From contig UCFC01000010.1 of the NCBI GenBank assembly GCA_900471515.1, positions 471,501 through 535,500 on the forward strand: DNA of 64,000 nucleotides. Reading direction: 5' to 3'. The stretch's first letter is position 1, and each line of letters starts with the position of its first letter. The position numbers and the translations under genes were made by a program. Shown here piece by piece: positions 35,992 through 45,277 of the stretch. Origin of the DNA: Hyphomicrobiales bacterium (GTDB lineage Bacteria; Pseudomonadota; Alphaproteobacteria; Rhizobiales; Rhizobiaceae). The notes under the pieces were generated by a model. The model was not told the DNA's origin and did no database searches. It was given only the letters and a program-made list of their open reading frames with translations.

Positions 35992-38706
35992 ATGGAAAAA
36001 AGCCTCGCCCGCTACATCTGGAAGAACACGCGGCTGCAGCAGCTCTGGATCCTGCTGGTCGTCGCAGCCTCCATGGTGCCCTACTTCCTGTCCTTCGACC
36101 TGCCCAAGCAGATCGTCAACGGGCCTATTCAGGGCGACGGTTTCGAAGGACCGGGCGCAAGACAGACCTTCATGCACATTGCCTATGACATCCCGCTCAT
36201 CGGCCATGTCGAAATCTTTAGGGGCCTGGAACTCAACCGCTTCCAGATGCTGATGGCGCTGAGCCTCGTCTTCCTGGCGCTGGTGGTCCTGAACGGCCTC
36301 TTCAAGTTCTACATCAACACCTATAAGGGCCGGCTCGGCGAACGCATGCTGCGCCGCATTCGCTTCGAGCTCATCGACCGCGTGCTGCGCTTCCCGCCTG
36401 CCCATTTCAAGCGCGTAAAGTCCGCCGAGATCGCCACCATGATCAAGGACGAGGTCGAGCCGATGGGCGGCTTCACGGGTGATGCCTTCGTCTCGCCCGC
36501 CCTTCTCGGCGGCCAGGCGATTACCGCGCTTGCCTTCATCATCGTTCAGAATTTCTGGCTCGGCATGATCGCCGCCTCCATCGTCGGCGTACAGGCGGTG
36601 GTCATCCCCCGCATGCGCAAACGCCTGCTCGAACTTGGCCGCCAGCGCCAGCTGACCGCCCGCGAACTTTCAGGACGTGTCGGCGAGATCGTCGAGGGCA
36701 TCGGCACGATCCACGGCAACGATACGTCCAACTTCGAGCGCGCCGATATCGCGACCCGCCTCGGCCGTATCTTCTCGATCCGCTACGACCTTTATCAGTG
36801 GAAGTTCCTGGTCAAGTTCATCAACAACTTCCTTGCCCAGGTGACGCCCTTCCTGTTTTACGCGATCGGCGGTTATCTGGCGCTGCAGGGCAGGCTCGAC
36901 ATCGGTCAGCTCGTCGCCGTCATTTCCGCCTACAAGGACCTGCCCGGCCCGCTGAAGGAACTGATCGACTGGGACCAGATGCGCCAGGATGTGCAGGTCA
37001 AGTATGCGCAGGTCTACGAGCAGTTCAACGTCGAACCGTTGATCGACAGCCGCATTCAGGAACTTGCGACAGCACCGGTCGCGCCGCTGACAAGCGCTTT
37101 CGTCGTCACCAACCTCTCCGTCAGCGACGACAGCGGCGCGCGCCTCGTCGACCATGTCTCGGTCGAGATCAAACCGAACGAGACGGTCGCGATCGTCGGG
37201 CCGAACGGCAGCGGCGCGGAAGCCTTCGCCGAAGCGCTTGGCCGGCTCGTTTGGCCGGATTCCGGCCGGATCACCATCGATGGACAGGACCTGCTGGACC
37301 TGCCGGAATCGATCACCGGCCGGCGCATCTCCTACGCCTCTGCCGACAGCTATTTCTTCCACGGGACGCTGCGCGACAACCTGCTCTACGGTCTCAAACA
37401 TGCGCCGATGAAGGAGCCGGAATATGACGGCAAGGCGGCGCAGGAATATAAGTGGCATGTCGCTGAATCGCAGAAGGCCGGCAATCCGATCCTCGATTTG
37501 AACAGCGATTGGGTGGACTATAACGCTGCCGGTGCCAACGGCCCCGACGATCTGCTGAAAGCGATCCGGCCGGTGCTCGATGCGGTGCTGATGTCGCAGG
37601 ATATCCTGGATCTGGCGCTGCGCTCCACCGTCAATACCGAGGTTCATACCGCGCTCGGCAGCCATATCGTCGAACTCCGGACATCGCTGCGCGAACGGCT
37701 TGCCGCCGAAAATCTCGATGCCATCGTCGTGCCCTTCGATTTCGACTCGTACAACACGCAGGCGACCGTCGGCGAAAACCTGCTGTTCGGCACGATGAAG
37801 CGGCCGCTGATGAACAACCGGCGGCTTGCCGGCCATCCCTATTTCCAGCAGCTCTTCCGCGACACGGGGCTGAGCACAGACCTCTATGCGATGGGCCTGG
37901 AAATTGCCGAGAACGCAGTGGAACTCTTCCACGACCTGCCGCCGGACCATCCCTTCTTCCAGCAGCTCACCTTCATGACGGCGGATGATATTCCGACCTA
38001 TCAGGCACTGCTGCAGAAGCTGCAGGGCAAGCGTTTCGAAGATGCCACGCCGGAAGACCGCGCAAGCATCATCCGGCTGAGCTTCGCCTATATCGAGCCG
38101 CGGCACCGTTTCGGTCTCCTGACCCAGACGCTGATGGACAAGATCGTCGCTGCCCGCAAGCAGTTCCACGAGAACATTCCCGACGATCTCGCCGAGCTGA
38201 TCGAGCGCTACGACGTCAATCGCTTCACGGCCTCGGCAAGCCTGATGGACAATGTGCTCTTCGGCCGCATCGCCTATCAGCAGGCCGATGCCTCGGACCG
38301 GATCCGCCTTATCATGGGGGAACTGTTCGATGCGCTCGATCTCTATGACGATGTCCTGTCGATCGGGCTGGAATTCGATGTGGGTTCCGGCGGCAAGCGC
38401 CTGACGGGCGTGCAGCGGCAGAAGCTCAATCTCGCCCGCGCGCTGCTCAAGCGCTCCGACTATTTCATCTTCAACAGGCCGATCCCGGCGCTCGACCAGC
38501 GCATCCAGGACCAGATCACCCATAACATCATCGAGGGCCTGCACAAGGAAGGCAAGCGCCCGGCAATCATCTGGGTTCTGTCCAACGCCAAGCTGGCGGA
38601 AATCTTCGATCGAATCCTGCTCTTCGATCGCGGCGATCTTGCCGAGGCGGGCAACTATCCGGAACTTTCCGAGAAAAACGGTATGTTCAAGGAACTGTTA
38701 TCGTAA
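35992..38706 (+). CDS. ABC-exporter-like protein with fully degenerate, enlarged nucleotide-binding domain
   Basis: This is a 904-residue protein. A transmembrane domain (about 1-345, roughly six helices) is followed by an ABC domain of about 540 residues, twice the normal size. Walker A reads GPNGSGAE (403-410), so the Lys and Ser/Thr are lost. The Q-loop Gln is missing (ISYASADSYFF). The signature is LTGVQ (804-808), and Walker B is YFIFNRP with Asn828 and Arg829 in place of Asp-Glu. The H-loop His is Asn865 (WVLSNAK). About 320 residues (468-785) are inserted before the signature, and an ENLxFG-like motif occurs three times (459-467, 592-600, 750-758). ATP hydrolysis by itself is very unlikely. 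The frame is intact, with no sign of decay. Confidence 0.88.
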   Translation: MEKSLARYIWKNTRLQQLWILLVVAASMVPYFLSFDLPKQIVNGPIQGDGFEGPGARQTFMHIAYDIPLIGHVEIFRGLELNRFQMLMALSLVFLALVVLNGLFKFYINTYKGRLGERMLRRIRFELIDRVLRFPPAHFKRVKSAEIATMIKDEVEPMGGFTGDAFVSPALLGGQAITALAFIIVQNFWLGMIAASIVGVQAVVIPRMRKRLLELGRQRQLTARELSGRVGEIVEGIGTIHGNDTSNFERADIATRLGRIFSIRYDLYQWKFLVKFINNFLAQVTPFLFYAIGGYLALQGRLDIGQLVAVISAYKDLPGPLKELIDWDQMRQDVQVKYAQVYEQFNVEPLIDSRIQELATAPVAPLTSAFVVTNLSVSDDSGARLVDHVSVEIKPNETVAIVGPNGSGAEAFAEALGRLVWPDSGRITIDGQDLLDLPESITGRRISYASADSYFFHGTLRDNLLYGLKHAPMKEPEYDGKAAQEYKWHVAESQKAGNPILDLNSDWVDYNAAGANGPDDLLKAIRPVLDAVLMSQDILDLALRSTVNTEVHTALGSHIVELRTSLRERLAAENLDAIVVPFDFDSYNTQATVGENLLFGTMKRPLMNNRRLAGHPYFQQLFRDTGLSTDLYAMGLEIAENAVELFHDLPPDHPFFQQLTFMTADDIPTYQALLQKLQGKRFEDATPEDRASIIRLSFAYIEPRHRFGLLTQTLMDKIVAARKQFHENIPDDLAELIERYDVNRFTASASLMDNVLFGRIAYQQADASDRIRLIMGELFDALDLYDDVLSIGLEFDVGSGGKRLTGVQRQKLNLARALLKRSDYFIFNRPIPALDQRIQDQITHNIIEGLHKEGKRPAIIWVLSNAKLAEIFDRILLFDRGDLAEAGNYPELSEKNGMFKELLS

Positions 38707-38802
38707 TATTCTATTGGGGCGGCAGAGATGGCGCCCGCAAGGCGCCTTGGAGTTGGTTTTTAGCGCATGATCCAGGACCATGCGGCAGGGGGTGTAACAC
38801 TC

Positions 38803-39270
38803 ATGCTGTTGAGAGATGAAGTCGAAATGCTGCGGCGGGTGCCGATCTTCTCGAGGATCGCACCAGCGAAACTCAAGCTCTTGGCTTTCACCTCCGACCG
38901 AATGACTTACAATGCCGGCCAGAACCTGTTCCGTCAGGGCGACGTCGGCGACGCGGCCTATGTCGTTCTGTCTGGCACGGCCGATATCATCGTGTCCTCG
39001 CCTGCTGGCGAGATCAAAGTTGCCGATGTCGAGGTCAATTCCATCGTCGGCGAAATCGCCATTCTCTGCGACGTTTCCCGTACTGCAACTGTGCGCGCCA
39101 CCTCGCCGCTCGAAGTCCTGCGTATCAGCAAGGAACATTTCCTCAAGCTTCTGAGCGACTTTCCTGAAATGGCCGTGGAGATCATGCGCGTGCTCGCCGA
39201 CCGTCTTAACCACACGACCGCCGAACTGACCGCCGCGCGCGCCGCCAAGCAGCCGCAGATGGCGCAGTGA
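38803..39270 (+). CDS. Stand-alone cyclic-nucleotide-binding domain protein
   Basis: The 155-residue protein consists of one cNMP-binding domain (about 15-135) and a short Ala-rich tail; there is no helix-turn-helix, so it is not a CRP/FNR transcription factor. The phosphate-binding cassette IVGEIAILCDVSRTATVRAT keeps Gly83-Glu84 and Arg93-Thr94-Ala95, the residues that hold the cyclic phosphate and ribose. It lies 96 bases after the degenerate ABC gene, probably co-transcribed. I chose the ATG at 38803 (MLLRDEVEML); an ATG at 38767 would add twelve residues. Likely partner is the ABC-like protein or a glycosyltransferase; this is inference from position. Confidence 0.85.
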   Translation: MLLRDEVEMLRRVPIFSRIAPAKLKLLAFTSDRMTYNAGQNLFRQGDVGDAAYVVLSGTADIIVSSPAGEIKVADVEVNSIVGEIAILCDVSRTATVRATSPLEVLRISKEHFLKLLSDFPEMAVEIMRVLADRLNHTTAELTAARAAKQPQMAQ

Positions 39271-39289
39271 AATTCAAAAATTGATATCA

Positions 39290-39322
39290 AAAAGGCCCGC
39301 CGGCTCCCCGCGCGGGCCTTTT
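39290..39322. terminator. Bidirectional rho-independent terminator
   Basis: AAAAGGCCCGC (39290-39300) pairs perfectly with GCGGGCCTTTT (39312-39322) across an 11-base loop. A-run and T-run flank the stem, so it works on both strands, between the convergent cNMP-binding gene and the MFS transporter gene. Confidence 0.9.
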
Positions 39323-39341
39323 CGTTGTGCCTGTCTGTGCC

Positions 39342-40673
39342 CTATTCGCGCTGTTCCAGCGCCCTGTTGAAGGCAAGCGCCGCGAGCGTGCAGATCGCGC
39401 CCGAGAGCAGGTAGTAGCCGACGAAGGTCAGGCCGAACTGGCTTGACAGGCTAAGGGCCACCAGCGGTGCGAAGCCGGCACCGATCAACCAGGCAAGGTC
39501 GGAGGTGAAAGCCGCACCGGTGTAGCGATAGCCGCGACCGAAGCGCGACGAGATCGAGCCGGTCGCCTGACCGAAGGAAAGGCCGAGCACACCGAAGCCC
39601 ATAATGACGAAGGCGTCATGACCGCTATTGCCGGCGCCAATCAGGAACGGGCCGATGAAGCTGAAGATCGCGATCAGCACAGCGCAGATCGCAAGCTGCT
39701 TACGCCGGCCGATGCGGTCGGCGATCACGCCCGAGGCAATGATGGCAACAAAGCCGACCATCGCGCCGATGACCTGCACCACCATGAAGGCCCCGATCGG
39801 CTGGTTGCCGTAAAGGCTCATCCAGCCGAGCGGGAAGATGGTGACGAGGTGGAACATGGCAAAGCTTGCGAGCGGCACGAAAGCGCCGATCAGGATATCG
39901 CGGCCATGAACACGCAGCACGTCGAGGATCGGCGCTGCTTCAAGCTCGTGCTGTTCCAGCAGCGTGCCGAATTCCTTGGTCATCACAAGCCGAAGACGGG
40001 CAAAGAGCGCGACGACGTTGATCGCGAAGGCGACGAAGAACGGATAGCGCCAGCCCCAGGAGAGGAAGTCTTCCGACGACAGGTTGGCCACGAAATAGCC
40101 GAACAGGATGCTCGCCAGCGCAAAACCGATCGGCGCGCCAAGCTGCGGGATCATCGCATACCAGCCGCGATGATTCGGCGGCGCGTTGAGCGCCAGAAGC
40201 GAGGCAAGTCCGTCCCAGGCGCCACCGAGCGCGAAGCCCTGGCCGAGCCGGAACAGCGCCAATAGCGCAATCGACCAGTAGCCGATCTCGTCATAGCCCG
40301 GCAGGAAGGCGATCGATGCCGTCGAGCCGCCGAGCAGGAAAAGCGCAATGGTGAGCTTGGTGCCGCGCCCGTAGAGACGGTCGATCGTCATGAAGACGAC
40401 GGAGCCGACCGGACGGGCGAGAAAGGCCAGCGAGAAAATGGCGAAAGAATAGAGCGTCGCCGTCAGCCGGTCCGGCGCAAAGGGAAAGACGAGCTGCGGA
40501 AAGACAAGTACGGATGCGAGGCCGTAAACGAAGAAATCAAAAAACTCCGACATGCGACCGATCACCACGCCGACAGCGATGCTGCCGGGCGAAACCGGCT
40601 TGTCGTCGTGAATGCGCCGCGCATCCCGTTCCAGCGATGATGATGATGGTCCTAAATGGGCTACAGTAGCCAT
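39342..40673 (-). CDS. MFS transporter, metabolite:H+ symporter (MHS) family
   Basis: The 443-residue protein has twelve predicted membrane helices. MHS-type features are GRMSEFFDFFVYGLASVLVF in TM1, ARPVGSVVFMTIDRLYGRGT in the loop 2-3 region, FRLGQGFALGGAWDG in TM4, and the second-half motif GVIADRIGRRKQLAI. Relatives carry organic acids (shikimate, alpha-ketoglutarate, citrate, proline/betaine). GAGGGAGG lies upstream of the ATG. It is a single-gene unit divergent from cyoA; substrate unknown. Confidence 0.88.
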   Translation of the reverse strand: MATVAHLGPSSSSLERDARRIHDDKPVSPGSIAVGVVIGRMSEFFDFFVYGLASVLVFPQLVFPFAPDRLTATLYSFAIFSLAFLARPVGSVVFMTIDRLYGRGTKLTIALFLLGGSTASIAFLPGYDEIGYWSIALLALFRLGQGFALGGAWDGLASLLALNAPPNHRGWYAMIPQLGAPIGFALASILFGYFVANLSSEDFLSWGWRYPFFVAFAINVVALFARLRLVMTKEFGTLLEQHELEAAPILDVLRVHGRDILIGAFVPLASFAMFHLVTIFPLGWMSLYGNQPIGAFMVVQVIGAMVGFVAIIASGVIADRIGRRKQLAICAVLIAIFSFIGPFLIGAGNSGHDAFVIMGFGVLGLSFGQATGSISSRFGRGYRYTGAAFTSDLAWLIGAGFAPLVALSLSSQFGLTFVGYYLLSGAICTLAALAFNRALEQRE

Positions 40674-41049
40674 ATGAAACGCCTCCCTCGTTTAAGGTGC
40701 TTTTTGCAAAGCGCCTCACGCTGATCTTGTTCCATATTTGCAGCTTATCAAGTCCTGATTGCGCAAATAGTTGCCGTTGAATCCTCAAAAATCGCTGCGA
40801 CGGAAAAATCGCGTGATATCTATGCCAACCTATTCCAGAGTTTTATTGGGCAAAGCTTCGCTTTTCAGCTATACACGAGGCGGCGCCGGGAAAATTCCTT
40901 CTTTCTTTCATCAGGATTTTATGGGCGCCGTGGAAGCTGACTTCTCCCGCGGTGCGAAATGCATGTTGCACTGCGACCAAAGACCTCATATCGCTGCTCG
41001 TGCCAGTGCTTTAGTCGGCAATCGAACGAAACAAAAAGAGCTTAGAGAC
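40674..41049. other. 376-bp divergent region between the MFS gene and cyoA
   Basis: The frame of cyoA is open through most of this stretch but has no cytochrome oxidase similarity. A 6-bp inverted repeat, ATTTGC (40737-40742) and GCAAAT (40764-40769), lies between the two genes. A possible cyo promoter is listed separately. No convincing FNR, Fur or Pho box was seen. Confidence 0.4.
40846..40875 (+). promoter_or_regulatory. Possible sigma-70 promoter for cyoABCD
   Basis: TTGGGC (40846-40851) and TATACA (40870-40875) are 18 bases apart, giving a fair -35/-10 pair about 175 bases before the cyoA start. Only sequence similarity supports it. Confidence 0.3.
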
Positions 41050-42156
41050 GTGCAAAAACTGCCGAAGTTTTCCCGCCTTCTATTAATCTTGCCGCTGTTT
41101 TTTTTGGCAGGATGCAACATGGTGGTCATGTCGCCTTCGGGTGATATTGCTGCCCAACAGCGCGACCTCATCATCGTCTCGACGGTGCTGATGTTGCTGA
41201 TCATCGTTCCGGTGATCTTCCTCACGTTATTTTTCGCCTGGCGCTACCGGCGCTCCAACACGGCTGCGACCTACGCGCCGGAATGGCACCATTCGACCCG
41301 TCTCGAAATCGTGATCTGGTCGGCGCCGCTTGCAATCATCATCGCGCTCGGCGCGGTCACGTGGATTTCCACGCATAAGCTTGATCCCTACCGGCCGCTG
41401 GACCGCATCGACGCAGACCGCGCCATTCCGGCGGATACCAAGCCGCTGATCGTGGAGGTCGTGGCGCTCGACTGGAAATGGCTGTTCCTCTATCCGGACC
41501 TCGGCATTGCCACCGTCAACGAGCTTGCAGCACCGGTCGACGTGCCGATCAATTTCAAGATCACCGCCTCCTCGGTGATGAACTCGTTCTACATCCCCGC
41601 GCTTGCCGGCCAGATCTACGCCATGCCGGGCATGGAAACGAAACTGCACGCCGTCATCAACAAGGAAGGCGAATATGACGGCTTCTCCGCCAATTACAGC
41701 GGCGAAGGCTTCTCGCACATGCGCTTCAAGTTCCACGGCCTGAACCAGCAGGGCTTCGATGCCTGGGTAGCCCAGGTCAAGCAGCGGGGCACGATGCTGA
41801 GCCGCGACGCTTATCTCAAGCTCGAAAAACCGAGCGAGAAGGAGCCGGTGCACTATTATGCCAGCGCCGATGCCGGCCTTTACGACGCAATCCTCAACAT
41901 GTGTGCCACACCCGGCAAGATGTGCATGAACGAGATGATGCACATCGACATGATGGGCGGCGGCGGCAAGGAAAGCGAAGAAAACCGCGAAAAGCTGACT
42001 TACGACAACCGCCATGCGGAAGAAGGCAGCGAGCCTGCCCAAAGCACCGGGGGCGACAGCATGCAGAACATGCCCGGAATGGACATGCAGCATGACGGCC
42101 ATTCCATGCCCGGCATGAGCAATGGCGGCGATCCTGCGCCGGCGCAGCCGCAATAA
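41050..42156 (+). CDS. cyoA: Quinol oxidase subunit II (cytochrome bo3 type), lipoprotein
   Basis: This is a 368-residue subunit. The start is a GTG at 41050, giving a short basic N-terminus and a lipobox FFLAGC with Cys22, so the mature protein is lipid-anchored, as in E. coli CyoA. Two membrane helices follow (about 37-62 and 92-112), then a cupredoxin domain (VEVVALDWKWLFLYPDLGIA) without the CuA cysteine/histidine set, typical of quinol oxidases. The tail is Met/His-rich (CATPGKMCMNEMMHIDMM and NMPGMDMQHDGHSMPGM), which could bind copper. First gene of cyoABCD. Confidence 0.93.
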   Translation: MQKLPKFSRLLLILPLFFLAGCNMVVMSPSGDIAAQQRDLIIVSTVLMLLIIVPVIFLTLFFAWRYRRSNTAATYAPEWHHSTRLEIVIWSAPLAIIIALGAVTWISTHKLDPYRPLDRIDADRAIPADTKPLIVEVVALDWKWLFLYPDLGIATVNELAAPVDVPINFKITASSVMNSFYIPALAGQIYAMPGMETKLHAVINKEGEYDGFSANYSGEGFSHMRFKFHGLNQQGFDAWVAQVKQRGTMLSRDAYLKLEKPSEKEPVHYYASADAGLYDAILNMCATPGKMCMNEMMHIDMMGGGGKESEENREKLTYDNRHAEEGSEPAQSTGGDSMQNMPGMDMQHDGHSMPGMSNGGDPAPAQPQ

Positions 42157-42205
42157 CAATTAACCTGGCGCTTTGCGTCGCAAGACATAATGAACGGGTT
42201 GTTCC

Positions 42206-44209
42206 ATGTTTTCCAATCCTGACCTCCTGAAGTTCATCTTCGGCCGGTTGACCCTCGACGCCATCCCCTATCACGAGCCGATCCTGGTCGTGACTTTCAT
42301 CGGCGTCGTCATCGGTGCCATCGCGGTGCTCGGCATCATCACCTATTTCAGGTTCTGGGGTCCGCTCTGGCGTGACTGGATCTGCAGCGTCGATCACAAG
42401 AAGATCGGCATCATGTATGTGATCCTTGCCGTCATCATGCTGTTGCGCGGCTTCTCCGACGCCATCCTGATGCGCGTGCAGCAGGCGATCGCCTTCAACG
42501 GCAATGAAGGCTACCTTCCGCCGCACCATTACGACCAGATCTTCACCGCCCACGGCGTCATCATGATCTTCTTCGTGGCGATGCCCTTCGTCACCGGGCT
42601 CATGAACTTCGTGGTGCCGCTGCAGATCGGCGCGCGCGACGTCTCCTTCCCGTTCCTCAACAATTTCTCGTTCTGGATGACGACGGCAGGCGCGATCATC
42701 ATCATGATTTCGCTCTTCATCGGCGAATTCGCCCAGACCGGCTGGCTCGCCTACCCGCCGCTGTCGGGGATAGCGTATAGTCCGAATGTCGGCGTCGACT
42801 ATTATATCTGGGGCCTGCAGGTCGCCGGTGTCGGCACCACGCTGTCGGGTATCAACCTGATAGCAACCATCGTGAAGATGCGCGCCCCGGGCATGACCTT
42901 CATGAAGATGCCGGTCTTCACCTGGACCGCGCTCTGCACCAACATCCTGATCGTCGCATCCTTCCCGATCCTGACGGCCACCCTCACCCTGCTGTCGCTC
43001 GACCGCTACGCCGGCACGAACTTCTTCACGAACGACCTCGGCGGCAATCCGATGATGTATATCAACCTCATCTGGATCTGGGGCCATCCGGAAGTCTACA
43101 TCCTGGTCCTGCCGGCCTTCGGCATCTTCTCGGAAGTGGTCGCGACCTTCTCCGGCAAGCGCCTGTTCGGCTACGCCTCCATGGTCTACGCCACCTGCGT
43201 CATCATGATCCTGTCCTACCTCGTGTGGCTGCACCACTTCTTCACGATGGGCTCGGGCGCTTCGGTCAACTCCTTCTTCGGCATCACCACGATGATCATC
43301 TCGATCCCGACAGGGGCGAAGATGTTCAACTGGCTCTTCACCATGTATCGCGGCCGTATCCGTTATGAAGTGCCGATGCTGTGGACCGTTGGTTTCATGG
43401 TGACTTTCGTCATCGGCGGCATGACCGGCGTCATGCTTGCCGTCCCGCCGGCCGACTTCGTGCTGCACAACTCGCTGTTCCTGATCGCCCACTTCCACAA
43501 CGTCATCATCGGCGGCGTTCTCTTCGGCATGTTCGCCGGCGTGAACTACTGGTTCCCGAAGGCTTTCGGCTTCAAGCTCGACCCCTTCTGGGGCAAGATG
43601 AGCTTCTGGTTCTGGCAGATCGGCTTCTGGTTCGCCTTCATGCCGCTCTACGTGCTCGGCCTGATGGGCGTCACCCGCCGCATGAGCCAGTTCGACGATC
43701 CGTCGCTGCAGATCTGGTTCATCATCGCCGCTTTCGGCGTCGGCCTGATCGCGATCGGCATTGCCTCCTTCCTGATCCAGATCGTCGTCTCCTTCCGCAA
43801 GCGCGAGGAACTGCGCGACGACAGCGGCGATCCGTGGGACGGCCGCACCCTGGAATGGTCGACCTCTTCGCCGCCGCCGGACTATAACTTCGCCTTCACG
43901 CCGGTCGTTCACGATCACGACAGCTGGTACGACATGAAGAACCGCGGTTACGAGCGTCCGCTCGGCGGCTTCAAGCCGATCCATATGCCGAAGAACACGG
44001 GCACAGGCGCGATCCTGTCCGCCATCAGCGTGGCACTCGCCTTCGGCCTGATCTGGTACATGTGGTGGCTGGTCGTTCTCTCCGCCGTCGCCATGTTCGT
44101 CGTGGCGATCGGCCATACGTTCAACTACAAGCGCGACTTCTACATCCCCGCCGATGAAGTCACCGAAACGGAAGGCAAGCGCACCAAGCTGCTTGCCGAG
44201 CAGGTGTAA
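42206..44209 (+). CDS. cyoB: Quinol oxidase subunit I (haem-copper catalytic subunit)
   Basis: The 667-residue protein has about fifteen helices. It shows the haem-copper signatures: low-spin haem His in [12 protein letters not shown], the Cu_B His-Tyr pair in [15 protein letters not shown], the Cu_B His-His in [11 protein letters not shown], and the haem ligands in [12 protein letters not shown]. The extended N- and C-terminal helices mark the quinol (bo3) rather than cytochrome c type. It reduces O2 to water with ubiquinol electrons and pumps protons. It begins 49 bases after cyoA and 6 bases separate its stop from cyoC. Confidence 0.96.
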   Translation: MFSNPDLLKFIFGRLTLDAIPYHEPILVVTFIGVVIGAIAVLGIITYFRFWGPLWRDWICSVDHKKIGIMYVILAVIMLLRGFSDAILMRVQQAIAFNGNEGYLPPHHYDQIFTAHGVIMIFFVAMPFVTGLMNFVVPLQIGARDVSFPFLNNFSFWMTTAGAIIIMISLFIGEFAQTGWLAYPPLSGIAYSPNVGVDYYIWGLQVAGVGTTLSGINLIATIVKMRAPGMTFMKMPVFTWTALCTNILIVASFPILTATLTLLSLDRYAGTNFFTNDLGGNPMMYINLIWIWGHPEVYILVLPAFGIFSEVVATFSGKRLFGYASMVYATCVIMILSYLVWLHHFFTMGSGASVNSFFGITTMIISIPTGAKMFNWLFTMYRGRIRYEVPMLWTVGFMVTFVIGGMTGVMLAVPPADFVLHNSLFLIAHFHNVIIGGVLFGMFAGVNYWFPKAFGFKLDPFWGKMSFWFWQIGFWFAFMPLYVLGLMGVTRRMSQFDDPSLQIWFIIAAFGVGLIAIGIASFLIQIVVSFRKREELRDDSGDPWDGRTLEWSTSSPPPDYNFAFTPVVHDHDSWYDMKNRGYERPLGGFKPIHMPKNTGTGAILSAISVALAFGLIWYMWWLVVLSAVAMFVVAIGHTFNYKRDFYIPADEVTETEGKRTKLLAEQV

Positions 44210-44215
44210 GAGACC

Positions 44216-44836
44216 ATGAGCGATCATTCTATCGACACGGCCGAAAAGCCTGAATTCTATCTCACGGAAGATCATCACCCCGAGAACAGCACCAATCTCG
44301 GCTTCTGGCTCTATCTGATGAGCGACTGCCTGATCTTCTCGGTGCTCTTTGCCACCCATGCCGTGCTCGGTCGCAGCTATGCGGCAGGCCCGTCGCCGGC
44401 CGATCTCTTCGATCTGCCGATGGTGGCGATCAACACCTCGATGCTGCTGCTCTCCTCCATCACCTATGGTTTTGCGATGCTGCAGATGGAGCGGAACGCA
44501 AAGGCGGAAACGCTGTTCTGGCTGGCGATCACCGGCCTCTTCGGCGCGGCCTTCATCGGCCTCGAACTCTACGAGTTCGTCCACCTTATCCGCGAGGGTG
44601 CCGGCCCGCAGCGCAGCGCCTTCCTGTCGTCCTTCTTCACGCTGGTCGGCACGCACGGTCTGCACGTGACCTTCGGCATCATCTGGCTGGTCACGCTGAT
44701 GGTGCAGGTGTCCATGCACGGCCTGATCGAGGCCAACCGCCGCCGCCTGATGTGCCTTTCGATGTTCTGGCACTTCCTCGACGTCGTCTGGATCGGCGTC
44801 TTTTCCTTCGTTTACCTGATGGGAGTTCTTGGATGA
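44216..44836 (+). CDS. cyoC: Quinol oxidase subunit III
   Basis: The 206-residue protein has five membrane helices, the normal form of CyoC. Typical sequence includes [20 protein letters not shown], the conserved acidic residue in [17 protein letters not shown], and [17 protein letters not shown]. It supports stability and proton uptake of the oxidase. The stop overlaps the cyoD start by 4 bases. Confidence 0.95.
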   Translation: MSDHSIDTAEKPEFYLTEDHHPENSTNLGFWLYLMSDCLIFSVLFATHAVLGRSYAAGPSPADLFDLPMVAINTSMLLLSSITYGFAMLQMERNAKAETLFWLAITGLFGAAFIGLELYEFVHLIREGAGPQRSAFLSSFFTLVGTHGLHVTFGIIWLVTLMVQVSMHGLIEANRRRLMCLSMFWHFLDVVWIGVFSFVYLMGVLG

Positions 44837-45234
44837 GTTCGCAAGCACCCGCACATGAGGATGCCCACGAGGCTCACCACGGCCACAGCCACGGGCATCA
44901 GGCCGGCCACGGCACGTTCAAGAGCTACATGACGGGCTTTGTCCTGTCGGTCATCCTGACTGCCATTCCCTTCTGGCTGGTCATGGCAGACGTGTTCGCA
45001 AGCCCGACCGCCACCGCCATCGTGGTCATGGCGCTCGGCGCCGTGCAGATCGTCGTCCACATGATCTACTTCCTGCACATGAACACGAAGTCGGAAGGCG
45101 GCTGGACGATCATGGCGCTGATCTTCACGATCATCATCGTGGCGATCGCGCTCTCGGGCTCGCTCTGGGTCATGTATCATCTGAATACGAACATGATGCC
45201 GATGAGCCCCGAAATGATGAAGAACATGCCGTAA
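44833..45234 (+). CDS. cyoD: Quinol oxidase subunit IV
   Basis: The 133-residue protein has three helices and the CyoD pattern ([30 protein letters not shown]). The N-terminal 26 residues are very His-rich ([16 protein letters not shown]), unusual for CyoD and a possible metal-binding tail, matching the Met/His-rich CyoA C-terminus. The ATG at 44833 overlaps the cyoC stop. It ends the oxidase structural operon; the farnesyltransferase gene cyoE is not adjacent. Confidence 0.93.
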   Translation: MSSQAPAHEDAHEAHHGHSHGHQAGHGTFKSYMTGFVLSVILTAIPFWLVMADVFASPTATAIVVMALGAVQIVVHMIYFLHMNTKSEGGWTIMALIFTIIIVAIALSGSLWVMYHLNTNMMPMSPEMMKNMP

Positions 45235-45244
45235 CGGCAAAAGG

Positions 45245-45268
45245 ACGGGCGGCGGCGACGCCGCCCGT
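45245..45268 (+). other. Strong GC stem-loop between cyoD and the SURF1 gene
   Basis: ACGGGCGGCG (45245-45254) pairs perfectly with CGCCGCCCGT (45259-45268) over a 4-base loop. No T-run follows, and the SURF1 gene starts 10 bases later, so it may limit read-through or translation rather than terminate fully. Confidence 0.55.
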
Positions 45269-45277
45269 TACGGTTCC

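Noticed and set aside
41894..44854. 986-residue open frame on the minus strand
   Set aside because: It is antisense to cyoA-cyoC, whose products are unmistakable; the translation is rich in His, Asp, Glu and Arg, as expected for the mirror of a GC-rich membrane gene.
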